64,000 nucleotides of DNA from Cyanobacteria bacterium REEB67 (lineage in GTDB: Bacteria > Cyanobacteriota > Vampirovibrionia > Obscuribacterales > Obscuribacteraceae): contig JAGXAB010000020.1 of assembly GCA_018971775.1 (NCBI GenBank), forward strand, positions 17,632-81,631, read 5' to 3'. How positions within the stretch are numbered: the first letter of the stretch is position 1; every line of letters starts with the position of its first letter. Below are positions 9,106-20,100 of this stretch, piece by piece. The notes beneath the pieces were generated by a model. It ran no database searches, had not been told where the DNA came from, and saw only the letters and a program-made list of their open reading frames with translations. Position numbers and translations under genes: made by a program.

Positions 9106-9882
9106 ATGAAGCTCATCAAAACTTTAGTAGCAGCCTTCGCACTGGTGAGCCTTGCCTCGCCGGGTTATGCCCAGGGCAACTTCCTCAATCAGATCAACAA
9201 TCTGGTCACCGGCAGGAGCGGCGTCACGCCGAGTGGTCTGCCACCGACAACCATGGACAGCTTCGTCTACCAGGCCGGCGGCATGGCCGACATGATCTAC
9301 GGCGACGAGGGTGACATCGATATCCCGCCCCTGGACGGTTTCTCTAAAGCCAGTCGTATCAATGCAGGCATCGTCGGCCAGCGCGACGCGGGCATCACGA
9401 CAGGACACGGCAGCTTCCTCCCCGACGCCTGGGGTGGTGACGAATGGACCGGTAACCAGTGGGACATGTCCGGACCACACAATTACAATCCTCAGTACAA
9501 CACGGGCAACCCGGCCTTCGATGCAGCCCAGGCTGCGGCAGGCTTGCTGGCTCGCTCGGCCCTGTCGACAAATACAGCCAATTCGAACATCACATCGACA
9601 GCTAACGTAAACGGCACGCCCACTCTCAATTACATGGCCAATCCACCGGCCTGGGTGTCGGCCTTCGGTCAGTGGGCCACTCAGGTCGTCCCTTACGCTG
9701 TCACGCAGGGAATGAAGCCGGTGCAAGATAGCACCAATCATCAGCTCATGGGCTGGATGGCGCCCGGCGACTCCCTCAGCTCCTTCCTCTCCGGTCAGAC
9801 CGGTCGCTTGCTTCCGGGTGAGACGGCTGCGGCAGCGACGATGCTCCAGAATCTTCCCGCCGGCGGTGATTTCACACTCTAA
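9106..9882 (+). CDS. Secreted protein of unknown function
   Basis: I do not recognise this 258-residue protein. It has a clear signal peptide (MKLIKTLVAAFALVSLASPGYA, likely cut after residue 22) and no further membrane segment. The mature part is rich in Gly, Asn, Ser and Thr, with few charges and no cysteine motif, which suggests an extracellular or periplasmic protein. Repeated stretches such as GGMADMIYGDEGDIDIPP and GHGSFLPDAWGGDEW give no known domain. An AGGAGC ribosome site precedes the ATG. It has its own near-consensus promoter at 8939-8967 and is followed by a strong hairpin at 9936-9974. Confidence 0.75.
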   Translation: MKLIKTLVAAFALVSLASPGYAQGNFLNQINNLVTGRSGVTPSGLPPTTMDSFVYQAGGMADMIYGDEGDIDIPPLDGFSKASRINAGIVGQRDAGITTGHGSFLPDAWGGDEWTGNQWDMSGPHNYNPQYNTGNPAFDAAQAAAGLLARSALSTNTANSNITSTANVNGTPTLNYMANPPAWVSAFGQWATQVVPYAVTQGMKPVQDSTNHQLMGWMAPGDSLSSFLSGQTGRLLPGETAAAATMLQNLPAGGDFTL

Positions 9883-9935
9883 TTACAGTTCTGTTTTATT
9901 GCAGTTCTGATTAAAAATAGGTAGCCGGAGAGGCT

Positions 9936-9974
9936 CCCGCGCTTCCACGCGAAATAATGTGGAAGCAACGCGGG
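9936..9974 (+). other. Strong hairpin before FAD oxidoreductase gene
   Basis: Eight bases (9941-9948) pair perfectly with 9959-9966, and CCCGC (9936-9940) pairs with GCGGG (9970-9974) across a three-base bulge. No T-run follows, so it is not a classical terminator. It sits within 20 bases of the next start codon and could mark the 3' end of the secreted-protein message or affect translation of the oxidoreductase. Confidence 0.45.
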
Positions 9975-9992
9975 GCTTATTAATTGAGTAGA

Positions 9993-11351
9993 ATGAACAT
10001 GCAGTCTGAAAATTTGAAAGTGGCGATTGTCGGCGGTGGTCTGGCTGGATTTACTGCAGCCTGCAGGATTTTGCAGGCAAAGCCGCAGACCGAAATCACC
10101 ATTTTTGAGAAAAGCGCGCAAGCCGGTGGCCGTGCCTCGACCAAGGTCAAAGAAGGCTTCCACTTAAATCAAGGCGCTCATGCCCTTTACCGGGCCGGCT
10201 CGGCCATGGCTTTTTTGAAAGAAATTGGACTGACTCCAGCCGGTGCTGCACCAAATACATTTGACGGCACAGCCATTTACGGCGATGAATTTTTTACCCT
10301 GCCGCTCAGTCCGGGCGACATGATCAAAACCAAGCTTTTCAGCACCGTCGAAAAGGTAGAGTTGAGCGGCTTTTTGCTTGGCTTAAATAAGTTTGATCAA
10401 GCCGCCCTCGCTTCTACGAATGTCAGTGATTGGCTGGATAAAGTCAGTAAAAACGCCAAAGTAAAAGAATTGCTCCAGGCAATCCTGCGCCTTTGCACCT
10501 ATTCGAACAATCCGGAAAAACTCTCCGCCGGTGCTGCCGTAGGCCAACTGATCATGAGCCAGGGCGGCGTGCTCTATCTCGATGGAGGCTGGCAGTCGAT
10601 CGTAGACGGACTCTGGGGAAAAGTGCAGGATTTGGCGGCTCAGCCGCCGACACTGCGTCCGAATACGGCCGTAACAGGGTTGCAGTCAAACGAAAGTAGC
10701 GACAATGGCCGCTCTAATGTGACAGTCATCACCGGCGGTGCCCAGGTCGCTGAAGAGACTTTTGATGCTGTGATACTGGCAGTGCCACCAGCACAGGTCG
10801 CACAATTATTGCCGGAGGCCATCGCTGCAGATGTGCGCCAGGCTCTCGATAAGTGCGTGCCAGGCCGGGTGGCCGGCCTCGATATCTGTCTGAAAAAAGC
10901 GCCGGCGCCAAAAACTGTTTACGGCCTCGGTGTTGACGAGCCACTCTATTATTCGATGCATTCCAGTGCCGCTAAACTTACAGCAGAAGCAGAACAAGCA
11001 CTGATCCATATGGCTTATTACCTGCCGCATGGTGAAGTCGGCAATGAAAGACACGAAGCGCGAATGCTCTCCGTGCTCGATCGCCTGCAACCTGGCTGGC
11101 AGGACGAGCTCGTCTACAAGCGCTATCTGCCCGAGATGACCGCCGACTATGGACAGCCCCTCGCTTCGCAATCGGGAGTGCAGGGTCTGGCTTCGCCGAT
11201 TCTACCTTTAGCCAATGTTTTCGCTGCCGGTGATTTCGTCGGCAGCAACAAATTTCTCGCCGACGGCGCCGTCACCAGCGCGCTAAGAGCAGCAGATCTG
11301 CTATTGGAACAGACAAAAAATCTGGAGAAGATCGTTTTGCAGACGGTTTGA
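9993..11351 (+). CDS. FAD-dependent oxidoreductase, amine oxidase/phytoene desaturase superfamily
   Basis: The protein binds FAD and probably oxidises or desaturates a small hydrophobic substrate, which cannot be named. An N-terminal dinucleotide-binding motif VAIVGGGLAGFTAA is followed by the ExxxxAGGRA segment (FEKSAQAGGRAST) that contacts FAD in this family. Near the C-terminus VFAAGDFVGSNKFLADGAV forms the second flavin contact. The length of about 450 residues fits phytoene desaturase, protoporphyrinogen oxidase and amine oxidase relatives. Start choice is uncertain: TTG 9984, ATG 9993 and ATG 9999 are all in frame and none has a strong ribosome site. No carotenoid or heme gene lies nearby to define the substrate. 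Confidence 0.85.
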   Translation: MNMQSENLKVAIVGGGLAGFTAACRILQAKPQTEITIFEKSAQAGGRASTKVKEGFHLNQGAHALYRAGSAMAFLKEIGLTPAGAAPNTFDGTAIYGDEFFTLPLSPGDMIKTKLFSTVEKVELSGFLLGLNKFDQAALASTNVSDWLDKVSKNAKVKELLQAILRLCTYSNNPEKLSAGAAVGQLIMSQGGVLYLDGGWQSIVDGLWGKVQDLAAQPPTLRPNTAVTGLQSNESSDNGRSNVTVITGGAQVAEETFDAVILAVPPAQVAQLLPEAIAADVRQALDKCVPGRVAGLDICLKKAPAPKTVYGLGVDEPLYYSMHSSAAKLTAEAEQALIHMAYYLPHGEVGNERHEARMLSVLDRLQPGWQDELVYKRYLPEMTADYGQPLASQSGVQGLASPILPLANVFAAGDFVGSNKFLADGAVTSALRAADLLLEQTKNLEKIVLQTV

Positions 11352-11417
11352 AGACGGTCAGGCTGCGACCCCGAGTGTTGTTTGAATAACTACCCGAGTA
11401 ATGTTGGAATTACAGCC

Positions 11418-12044
11418 TTAGCCGTACCAGTACCATTGATCTTTGGCTTGTGCGGCCGGCTTTGCCGGTTTCGGCAATGATCTGTGCGCAGCTTCTTGAG
11501 CGTAGGCTCGCCATTTTTCAATTATCGCCTTTTGCACATCGAGTGGCGCGACAATCTCGGCATCGCGCGACATCCAGACCGCAAAGAAATGCAGGGCATG
11601 CCCCGCATTGCTGTCGCCAATGGTTTTGTCAAAATCGAGGAATTGACGCTCATCATCGCTCAACCGCGCCTGCGTTCTGGCGCTGAAAGTGTGACCGCTG
11701 ATATAGTGAAGCGCCCGCAAACAGGCGATTACGTGGCGCGACTCCGGCGTTTTAACAGTGGTGAAATAAGTGCGACGAGGCAGCGTCCGCAATTGCGCCG
11801 CAAGCAGAGGGACGGTCAGCTGGGGAGCGCTGGCGAGCAAATCGAAGCGCTCTTCGTCGGTGATTCCGGATTCTGTATTGGCTGAGCCCAGAGACTGCAC
11901 CGCACTGACAAATTTGTCAGCAAAATCCGGCGCGGCCGCAGCCTCTAAAACTGTCGGCGCAAACACAGCCTGACCCGAGGCTAAAGGCAAACAGAGCAGC
12001 ATTTTCAGAAGCTGACGGTGAAACAAGAAAGCTCCTCTTAACAC
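11418..12044 (-). CDS. Secreted protein of unknown function
   Basis: The 208-residue product begins with a hydrophobic segment (FHRQLLKMLLCLPLASGQAVFA) that looks like a signal peptide. The mature part looks largely helical and holds no motif I recognise. It ends in an unusual aromatic tail (QWYWYG). The gene converges with the FAD oxidoreductase gene 66 bases away. It diverges from the sensor kinase gene, whose start lies 44 bases away, so the two may share a regulatory region. It could be exported to the periplasm; no function is proposed. Confidence 0.65.
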   Translation of the reverse strand: MLRGAFLFHRQLLKMLLCLPLASGQAVFAPTVLEAAAAPDFADKFVSAVQSLGSANTESGITDEERFDLLASAPQLTVPLLAAQLRTLPRRTYFTTVKTPESRHVIACLRALHYISGHTFSARTQARLSDDERQFLDFDKTIGDSNAGHALHFFAVWMSRDAEIVAPLDVQKAIIEKWRAYAQEAAHRSLPKPAKPAAQAKDQWYWYG

Positions 12045-12088
12045 CCGCTAAAAATGACAGGCGGCCACTAACAGGGTACAACAGAAGC

Positions 12089-13948
12089 ATGTGGACACGC
12101 CTATCTCTATCGAAGAAAGTACTGCTATTTCTGGCAGTCTTGCTTACCTTACAACTCATTTTTATATCGGCGCTCGTCTCATTACAATTTGCCGCCGAGG
12201 AGCAGACCCGTAAGGCAACTAGGGCGGGTCGTCTAGCTACTCTCGCCAGCAATTTGAGCAGTGAAATATTCAGCGGCATATCCAGCTTTACCGGCGGAGA
12301 AGGCCTGCAGGCAGGCGGCGGCGATCCGGAAATGTTCAAACGTTCGCTCGTCAAAGGCGGCCGCTATCTGAACGAATTGAAGATCATGACGGCTGATAAT
12401 GAAAAAGAACATCAGCAGGTACTGCTAGCCGAAAAGAGCATGAGTCATGCCGTCGACGTAGTGCTCGCCCTGCAAAAAGATTACGATCGCAATGGTGCCC
12501 AGGGAGAGCTCAGCCGCGCGCCGCTCTGGAATGAACTGCGCAAAATATCCAGCCGCGACCTCTTCCAGCAATTGAATGCTATGGCCGCCGAAGAAGAGAA
12601 AATCGTCGAACAAGATCCGACCAAACAGGCCCAGTTTCGCTCGCAGTTGCGCACCCTGCTCTTTGGCTCGCTGGCCATGACGATTTTTTCTATCCTCGCG
12701 CTGGCCAAATATCTGGTCGGTGAAATCACCTCTCGCCTGAGCGTCATGCACGACAATGCTTACCGACTGGCAAGCGATCTGCCCCTCAATCCTCCACTAC
12801 CTGGCAATGACGAAATAGCCGTACTCGACAGGACTTTCCACAACTTGGCCGAATTGCTTCAGGAAGCGGCTGACAAAGAAAGGGCGATCGTTGACAACGC
12901 CCAGGATGTGATCTGTTCGCTCGATGATCAAGGCCGTTTTGTATCGGTCAACGCCGCCATCGAAAAACTACTCGGTCGCAAGCCGGCTCAGCTGATCGGC
13001 AGACAGGTGATTGAATTGATCCAGGAAGAAGATCTGACCACAGCCCTTAGTTATTTCGACGCCTTGCAAAATGGTAAGGATGCTCGCCCGCTCGAGGTGC
13101 GCATGCGCAACACCATGGGCGATACCATAGATACTTTGTGGACAGCTCACTGGTCGGACAAAGACAACTCTCTCTCTTGCGTCATCCACGACATGACCAT
13201 ACGCAACCGCACCGAGCGCCTGAAAGAAGAAGTGATGGCCATGGTCAACCACGACCTGCGCACTCCGCTCACCACGGTACAGGTATCGCTAGAACTGCTC
13301 AAAGCCGGGGAAAAAGGTAAACTCTCCGAAAAAAGCGAAGCCTTGATCGAAAACATGACAGTGAGTTGCAATCAGATTCTCCGCCTCACCCAAGATCTAC
13401 TAGACCTCGATCGCATGGAAAGCGGCCATATGGAGCTCGAGACCGAAGACTGCAATATCGGCGATGTGGCCGTGCAAGCTATCGATCTGACTAGCGGACT
13501 GGCGCACAGGCAGCGCATCCGCATAAGCACAGACCTGCAAAACCTGATCGTAGCCGGCGACAGCCATCGCCTCGAGCAGGTGATGACCAATATTTTGACC
13601 AATGCACTAAAATTTTCACCCGCCGATAGCTCGATCCACATCGCAGTGCGTCCAACCAATGACGGCACCATGGCCAAAGTATCGATAAGCGATCAAGGAC
13701 CAGGCATACCGGCAAACATGCTCGACAAAGTCTTCGACCGCTACCAGCAGGTGAAGGACGGCCAGCGCTCCAAGCCAATGCCTGAGGATAAGCCATCCGG
13801 TAAAAAAGGCGGCAGCGGCCTCGGTCTGGCCATTTGCAAGGCCATTGTCGAACAGCACGGCGGCCGCATCTGGGTGGAGAGCAGTCCCCAATCAGGGCCG
13901 AACAGTGGGGCGACTTTTATTTTTACAGTGCCGCTTGTGCGGAGATAA
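12089..13948 (+). CDS. Membrane sensor histidine kinase (HAMP-PAS-HisKA-HATPase)
   Basis: This is a two-component sensor kinase of 619 residues. A first membrane helix (about 11-34) and a second (about 196-215) frame a periplasmic helical sensor domain of about 160 residues. HAMP (about 215-268), a PAS domain (about 270-380) and the HisKA domain follow, with phospho-acceptor His388 in NHDLRTPL. The ATPase domain has the N box, G1 DQGPGIP and G2 GSGLGLAI motifs. No receiver domain is attached and no response regulator gene lies beside it, so it is an orphan kinase whose partner is elsewhere. No strong ribosome site precedes the ATG, so the start is moderately certain. Confidence 0.92.
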   Translation: MWTRLSLSKKVLLFLAVLLTLQLIFISALVSLQFAAEEQTRKATRAGRLATLASNLSSEIFSGISSFTGGEGLQAGGGDPEMFKRSLVKGGRYLNELKIMTADNEKEHQQVLLAEKSMSHAVDVVLALQKDYDRNGAQGELSRAPLWNELRKISSRDLFQQLNAMAAEEEKIVEQDPTKQAQFRSQLRTLLFGSLAMTIFSILALAKYLVGEITSRLSVMHDNAYRLASDLPLNPPLPGNDEIAVLDRTFHNLAELLQEAADKERAIVDNAQDVICSLDDQGRFVSVNAAIEKLLGRKPAQLIGRQVIELIQEEDLTTALSYFDALQNGKDARPLEVRMRNTMGDTIDTLWTAHWSDKDNSLSCVIHDMTIRNRTERLKEEVMAMVNHDLRTPLTTVQVSLELLKAGEKGKLSEKSEALIENMTVSCNQILRLTQDLLDLDRMESGHMELETEDCNIGDVAVQAIDLTSGLAHRQRIRISTDLQNLIVAGDSHRLEQVMTNILTNALKFSPADSSIHIAVRPTNDGTMAKVSISDQGPGIPANMLDKVFDRYQQVKDGQRSKPMPEDKPSGKKGGSGLGLAICKAIVEQHGGRIWVESSPQSGPNSGATFIFTVPLVRR

Positions 13949-14195
13949 AAAGGCCAGTCATATTTTGGCCGCATCTTCTATCTATTTTGCAGAAACGGTT
14001 GAGGGTTTCGGATTTTCGCCTTGGGCCTTACAGGATACCGACCACTCACATGCGCACGGCAGCTGACTTGCTCTAGCCGGGAACAGGTGCTTGATTAGAA
14101 AGTCTGAGTGATTCGAGGCAGAAAGCTAGCAGCGCTGCGATGTAAACTGGATTTCGGACGGCCGAGGTCGTCTCTAACATCGCACGCGGGGAACC

Positions 14196-17100
14196 ATGGT
14201 TACAGGAAGACGCACAATCATCGAGGCCAATCAGGCGCGAGCACTCATTCTCGCCTTTCTGGCAATATTTTACTCTCTACCCGTTGGCTTTCTGCCGGCC
14301 CTTGCAGAAGATGATGAAGTAGCGCCGCTGCAATACAGCATCGCCGAGGTTAAGGATAAATCATCGGATAGCAGCTCGACCGATGGCAGCGAAACTTCGG
14401 CAAAATCCGCAAACGCCGCCCAGAAATTGACTATTGCGCCCGAGCGAATCAACGCCCTGTTTTCTAAACTGCCAGCACTACCTGTAGATAGCAAAAAGAA
14501 ATTCGTCATTCCCGAAGATTCCCTTATCAAGCCGCCGCTGGTCAAGGGCGACACTGTAAGTGTCTTCACTTTGCCTCTGAATATGGGCAAAGCCAGGGGC
14601 GCAGACCAAGCGTCGATGTCCGAGCGACCACCGCAAGCGACAGTCAATCCAAATACCGTTCTCAAAGTGACAAGAATAAGTCCGGAAGGTCAGACGAGCC
14701 CCAACTCGGAAATTTCCATAGAATTTTCCGAGCCGATGATCGCACTGGGACAAGAGATTAATTCAGCAAGTTCAAAATTTGCTAGCCTGACTCCACAGCA
14801 GCCTGGCCTATGGCAGTGGGACGGGACCCAGACTTTGATTTTTAACTCCTCAATACGTCGCCTTCCGATGGCGACTGATTTCAGATTGAGAGTGCCGGCA
14901 GGGATACGGTCGCTCGATAGACACGTGCTTACAGCGGAAAGACAAGTCAGCTTCCGAACAGATACGGTGCAAGTAACCAGCTTCAATCAGGACAACAAGG
15001 TCACAACGACCACACCACGCCTGGAATTGGGCTTTAATCAATTTATCAATCCACAGGTCATTCTGACAAAAACAAAAGTCAAAGTTGGAAATGTGGAAGT
15101 CCCCGTCCAGTTAACTCCAAATCAGAATTTTGAAGTTAGCGCCAGCGGAAGCCAAAGCGCTATTGCCTTCGAGCCGATTAAGCCGTTGCCGACGAATTCC
15201 AAAGTCGATGTTTATGTGGAAGGAGACTTACCATCAGCGGAAGGCCCGTTAGCTGGTTGCGCTGAGAGTCACTACACATTCAGGACTTATGCTCCCCTGC
15301 AACTGACACGCAAGCGATGTGAGGGTCTGGCTTGCGATCCGCCAGACCGTCCGCAATATCAAAACAGCTCGAGGATCAACATTCAGTTCAACAACATAAT
15401 CGATACGCTAAAGTTTCAGAAAAATTGGGTGAGAATTAGTCCACCCGTGGAGGACCTGGAAGTGCTGGATTCGAACAGCCGGTCTTTGCCCTATCAACCG
15501 AATAACATCCCGCGTATGCCTCGATTTGACGAATCAGCCTGTCTTGAGATCTCTGGAAAATTTGAGCCTTTCAAGCGTTACAAAATAACATTCGGCAAAG
15601 ATGTCCAGGATATTTACGGTCAGTCTCTCGGCTCCGATCAATCTGTGTTGCTTGATGTAAAAAATCGCAGACCAGGGGTTGGGGAAGGCGAGTTTAAAAT
15701 TCTCGGCGCGAGGACAGAAAAGCGATATAAAATCTGGGTACAGGGCGCTCCTTACGCCCGTGTCACCATTTACAGAGTAAAACCGGAAGACTGGGGAATT
15801 TTTCACAAGAAACGATTTGAAGGCTCTGAGATGGGCAGCAAGTTAGCTCAGCTCAACTATGCCATTTCTACAAAAGGTCGAGAACTCGATATCGATTTGA
15901 CGCCTTATCTAAAACATAATTGTGGCCAGCTCATGGTCATCTGCGAATTGCCAAGGCAGTATACGTCGGAAGAGAAAGAGGCTGCCAGAGCTAATGCTCA
16001 CACAACGCAAATTGCGCAAGAGACTGGAATGGTTGAATATTCACCGCGCAGAAGTTGTTGGATAGAATGTACTGCCTTGAATATGAATGAATTGGGCATT
16101 CAAGACGCGCTCGTCCTGGTGACTGATGATGTCGACGGCAAACCGCTCGCGGGAGTCACCGTAAAAAGATTGGACGGCAAGGATAGTTCGGTAACGGACG
16201 AAAAAGGTCTCGCCCATCTGGATATCGGATGGAAAATGAAGCCGTCCATGGAGACTGCCCTAAATCCACAAGCATACATGGACCATTTTTTTGACAATAC
16301 AATGATCGCAGTAAAAGGAGATGACTCATGCATTCTTACTCCTTCCGGCACTTATCAACGCATGTTTGCCGCCGGTCTTCAGAAAGAGTATCTCTGGTAT
16401 GCAGTGTCGGACCTGCCGCTTTACCGACCTGGGCAAAATGTCAAAATTAAGGGCTGGGTGCGTCGGGTAGAAAATGCTGATGAAGGCAAAAGACTGCTGA
16501 ATTTTCCCGCTGTCAAATTCATACACTACGTATTTAGTGATGCTTCCACAAACTCGATTCTCAAAGGACAGATGGAAGTAGACGAAACCGGCGGTTTCTC
16601 ACTCGATTTACCGATCCCGGACAAAGCGCAGCTCGGAGCGGCAACCGTCAACTTGAGCACGACCAAGCCAGAAGCTTCTACGCCAGGTCAGTTGGCAAGC
16701 GTCACTGCGAGATCGGAAGTCGACACAGAAGTCAAATTCAACATTCAAGAATTCAAGCGTCCAGAATTTCAGATCACTGTAAACAAGCCAGCTCAATCAC
16801 TATTTGTCGGCAACGAACCGGTGATACTCGAGGCGCACACAAAATATCTCGCCGGCGGAGTCTTGTCTGGCGCGCCGGCAAGGTGGACTGTTTCGACAGT
16901 CGAAGCTGGAGTAACACCTGAAAACTGGCCAGACTATGGCTTTTACAACAAGTACAGCAAAACTCTATCCGAAAAGGAAAGTAAAGGTTTAAGCACAGCA
17001 AAAACATACACCGGCACCACTGACAGTGACGGTGTCAGCAAAATCAAAATTTCCACGGATAAAATACCCCTGCAGACGGCTGTTACCTACAACTGCGAAG

Positions 17101-20100
17101 CCACCGTCACCGATTTAAACAACCAGCAGTGGTCCGAAAGAACAAGCTTTGTCGTTGTGCCGGATAAAACCAACCTTGGTATCGCCATAAATTCTAATTC
17201 CTATGAACCGGATAGCTCAGTTGAGTTGAAGATTATCGCCTGTGATTGGCACGGCAAATTGCGAGCTGGTAAGCCCATCTTAATACGATGGAGAGAATCG
17301 GACGCGGTGAATTCGGATAGCTATTTCCAAACCACCGAGCAATCATTAGTCAGTACGGACAAGCCGAGTATCGTTACATTTAAGCCGAGCTCAAAAAGTA
17401 AAGAAGTGCTCGCCGAAGTAAGTCTGAATGATGGCTCAGCTCTGACTACTACAGGCTCTTATAAACTTTCACAGCAGACTAAACCAGCGGTCGAAGCCCC
17501 CTCGGTTGAGCTAACAACAGACAAGGCGAATTATAAGCCCGGTGATATCGCCCACATCCATCTTAAAACAAATCTGGTGCCCGCCTATGGCGTCCTCAAT
17601 TTCGAGCGAGAAGAAATTTTTGCTACTCTACCGCTGCATTTGACAAAATCCGAAGAAACTTTCGATTTTGCTATCAAAGACGGACTTTATCCCGGTATCA
17701 ACCTGCACGCTTTTGTCACCAGAGGCGGTTCCGACCGAGCAGACTCCAATATGCGTCTCTCCATCCCGCCGCTCCAGCGACAATTGCATTTGACGGCAAA
17801 ATCGGACAATAGCAATAAATCTCCGGGTGCACCTGCACGTATCGATATTGCCGTTGCCGATCAGGAGGGCAAAGCCGTCGCTGATACGCAAGTGGCACTG
17901 ACTGTTGTCGACAAAGCAGTTCTGGTACTGAGCCCGGCAAAATGGCCGGATATTCTCGAGAGATTTTATCCAATCACAACAAGATCATCGAGCACCAGAC
18001 AAGAAAGACATCAATACACGGGATTAAATATCCAGGTCTCGAATGGACGCATTGGCGGTTCCTCGCAGCCTCCCAATCCCTTCCTCAATGCACCAACTAC
18101 CCTGCGCTCAAATTTCACGCCCCAGGCCCTCTTCAAAGCGGCTCTAAAAACCAATCAAGACGGCAAAGCGACGGTCGATTTTAAATTGCCTGACAATGTG
18201 ACCAACTACGCTGTCCTAGCTCTCGCCGCAGCCGGCAGCGACAAATTTGGTCAGAGCGAATCGGCTTTCACCACCAGACTTCCTCTAGTGATAAAGCCTT
18301 CGCCGCCGCGTTTTCTCAACTTGCACGATCGTTTCGACCTGCCGATAGTCATCAGGAACACGACAGACAAGGCATTGCAGGCTGAAGTTGTGATGCGCGC
18401 CAGTAACTGCGATTTAATCGAGAATGCCAAAGTTGTGACCGTACCGGCCAATGGCCGAGCTGAAGTTAGCTTTGCTGCGGTAGCCAGCACAATCGGCAAA
18501 GCGTACTTTCAGTGCGTTGCCGTTGCCGGAGAGATAAACGACGCGGCCCAGTTTGATCTGCCCGTGCAAGTGCCAGTCAGCCGCCTCAGCACCGCCGCTT
18601 ACGGCAGCCTCAATGCAACGCAAGCGGCAGCAAGGCAACAAATTACTCTTCCTGCTGCTGTAGAACCAGCATATGGTGGCCTGACGATCAGCACAAGCAG
18701 TACGGTTCTGCAGTGCCTGAGCGATGCTTACAAATATCTGCGCACCTACAGCTACGATTGCTCCGAGCAAATTTCGTCTCGTCTGCTCGCCATGCTCTCT
18801 CTAAAAGATATGACTGCTGCTTTCGGCCTGGCCGATCAAGCGGAGAAGGCTGCGATCGAGAATCAGATCAATGACGACATAGAAACCCTGCAAAAACGCA
18901 ATGGGCCCGGTGGCGGTTTCGGCCTCTGGAGTGCTAGCGATGAGCACGACATACCTTTTGTATCATTACAGGTGGCCAATGCTTTGCGTCTGGCGGAGGC
19001 TCAGCATTATCGGGTAGACAAAGGCATTTTGAATTATGCCGTGAATTATTTGCGCACGCTCGAGTCCAATCCCACCAATAAAAGTAACGCATCGTCAAGT
19101 GACTTCGCCACACGCGCCTATGCGCTGCACGTCCGACATCTGATGAAGGAAGACGATAGCGCGGCTGCCGCCAGAGTAATTGCCGACTGGCAGACTCTGA
19201 CAAAAGAAGCTACGGCCGGACACAAACCTCCACAGCTATCGACCGAAACAGCGGCCTGGCTCTTGCCGGTAGTGGCCAGAGACAAGACGCTGCAAAGTCA
19301 GGCCGAGCTCTTGCGCAGGCTGATAAATAATTGCGTCAAGCAAACCGCTTCGACCGCGTGCACCACCTACGACGGTTATAACGGTCAAGATTATTTGATA
19401 TTTGCTAGCGGTCGTCGCGCCGACGCCGCCGTCCTGGAAGCGTTGCTCGAAGATCAACCCGATAGTGCCCTGATTCCAAAGTTAGCCAACAATCTTCTCC
19501 TGACTCGCAAAAACGGCATCTGGAGCGGCACTCAGGAAAATAGCTACGCTCTTTGCGCTCTGGCAAAATATTTCGCCCTTTGCGAGAGCGAAACACCGGA
19601 CTTCAGCAGTCAGAGCTGGCTGGGAAATACACTTGTCGCCAAGCAAAAATTTAGCGGCCGCTCCCTCGAGACAGAAACTGTGCTCGTCCCAACCAGAATC
19701 GTAGCAAGCAAGACAAAAGGGCAAACTGCCGATATCATCGTGTCCAAGACAGGCCCCGGACGCCTTTATTACCGGGTCGCAATGGATTTTGTGCCAAAAG
19801 AATTGCAGCAAAAAGCAGCCGATCACGGCTTTGAAATCGAGCGCACTTATGAGGGCGTCGACGACAAAAACGATGCCGTCCTGACAAAAGATGGCACCTG
19901 GCATTTCAAATCCGGGGCGGCGATCAAAGCCAAAGTACATTTCAAAACCAGAGGACAGCGCTATCACGTCGTGATGAACGCGCCGCTACCAGCCGGAGTC
20001 GAGATTCTCAATGCCGCACTGCTCGGTCACCGCACTCAAAGTGCTGCCGCGACCATCGATGCTTCGAGCGACGCTTCGCGCTTTAGAAGATGGAGCTGGT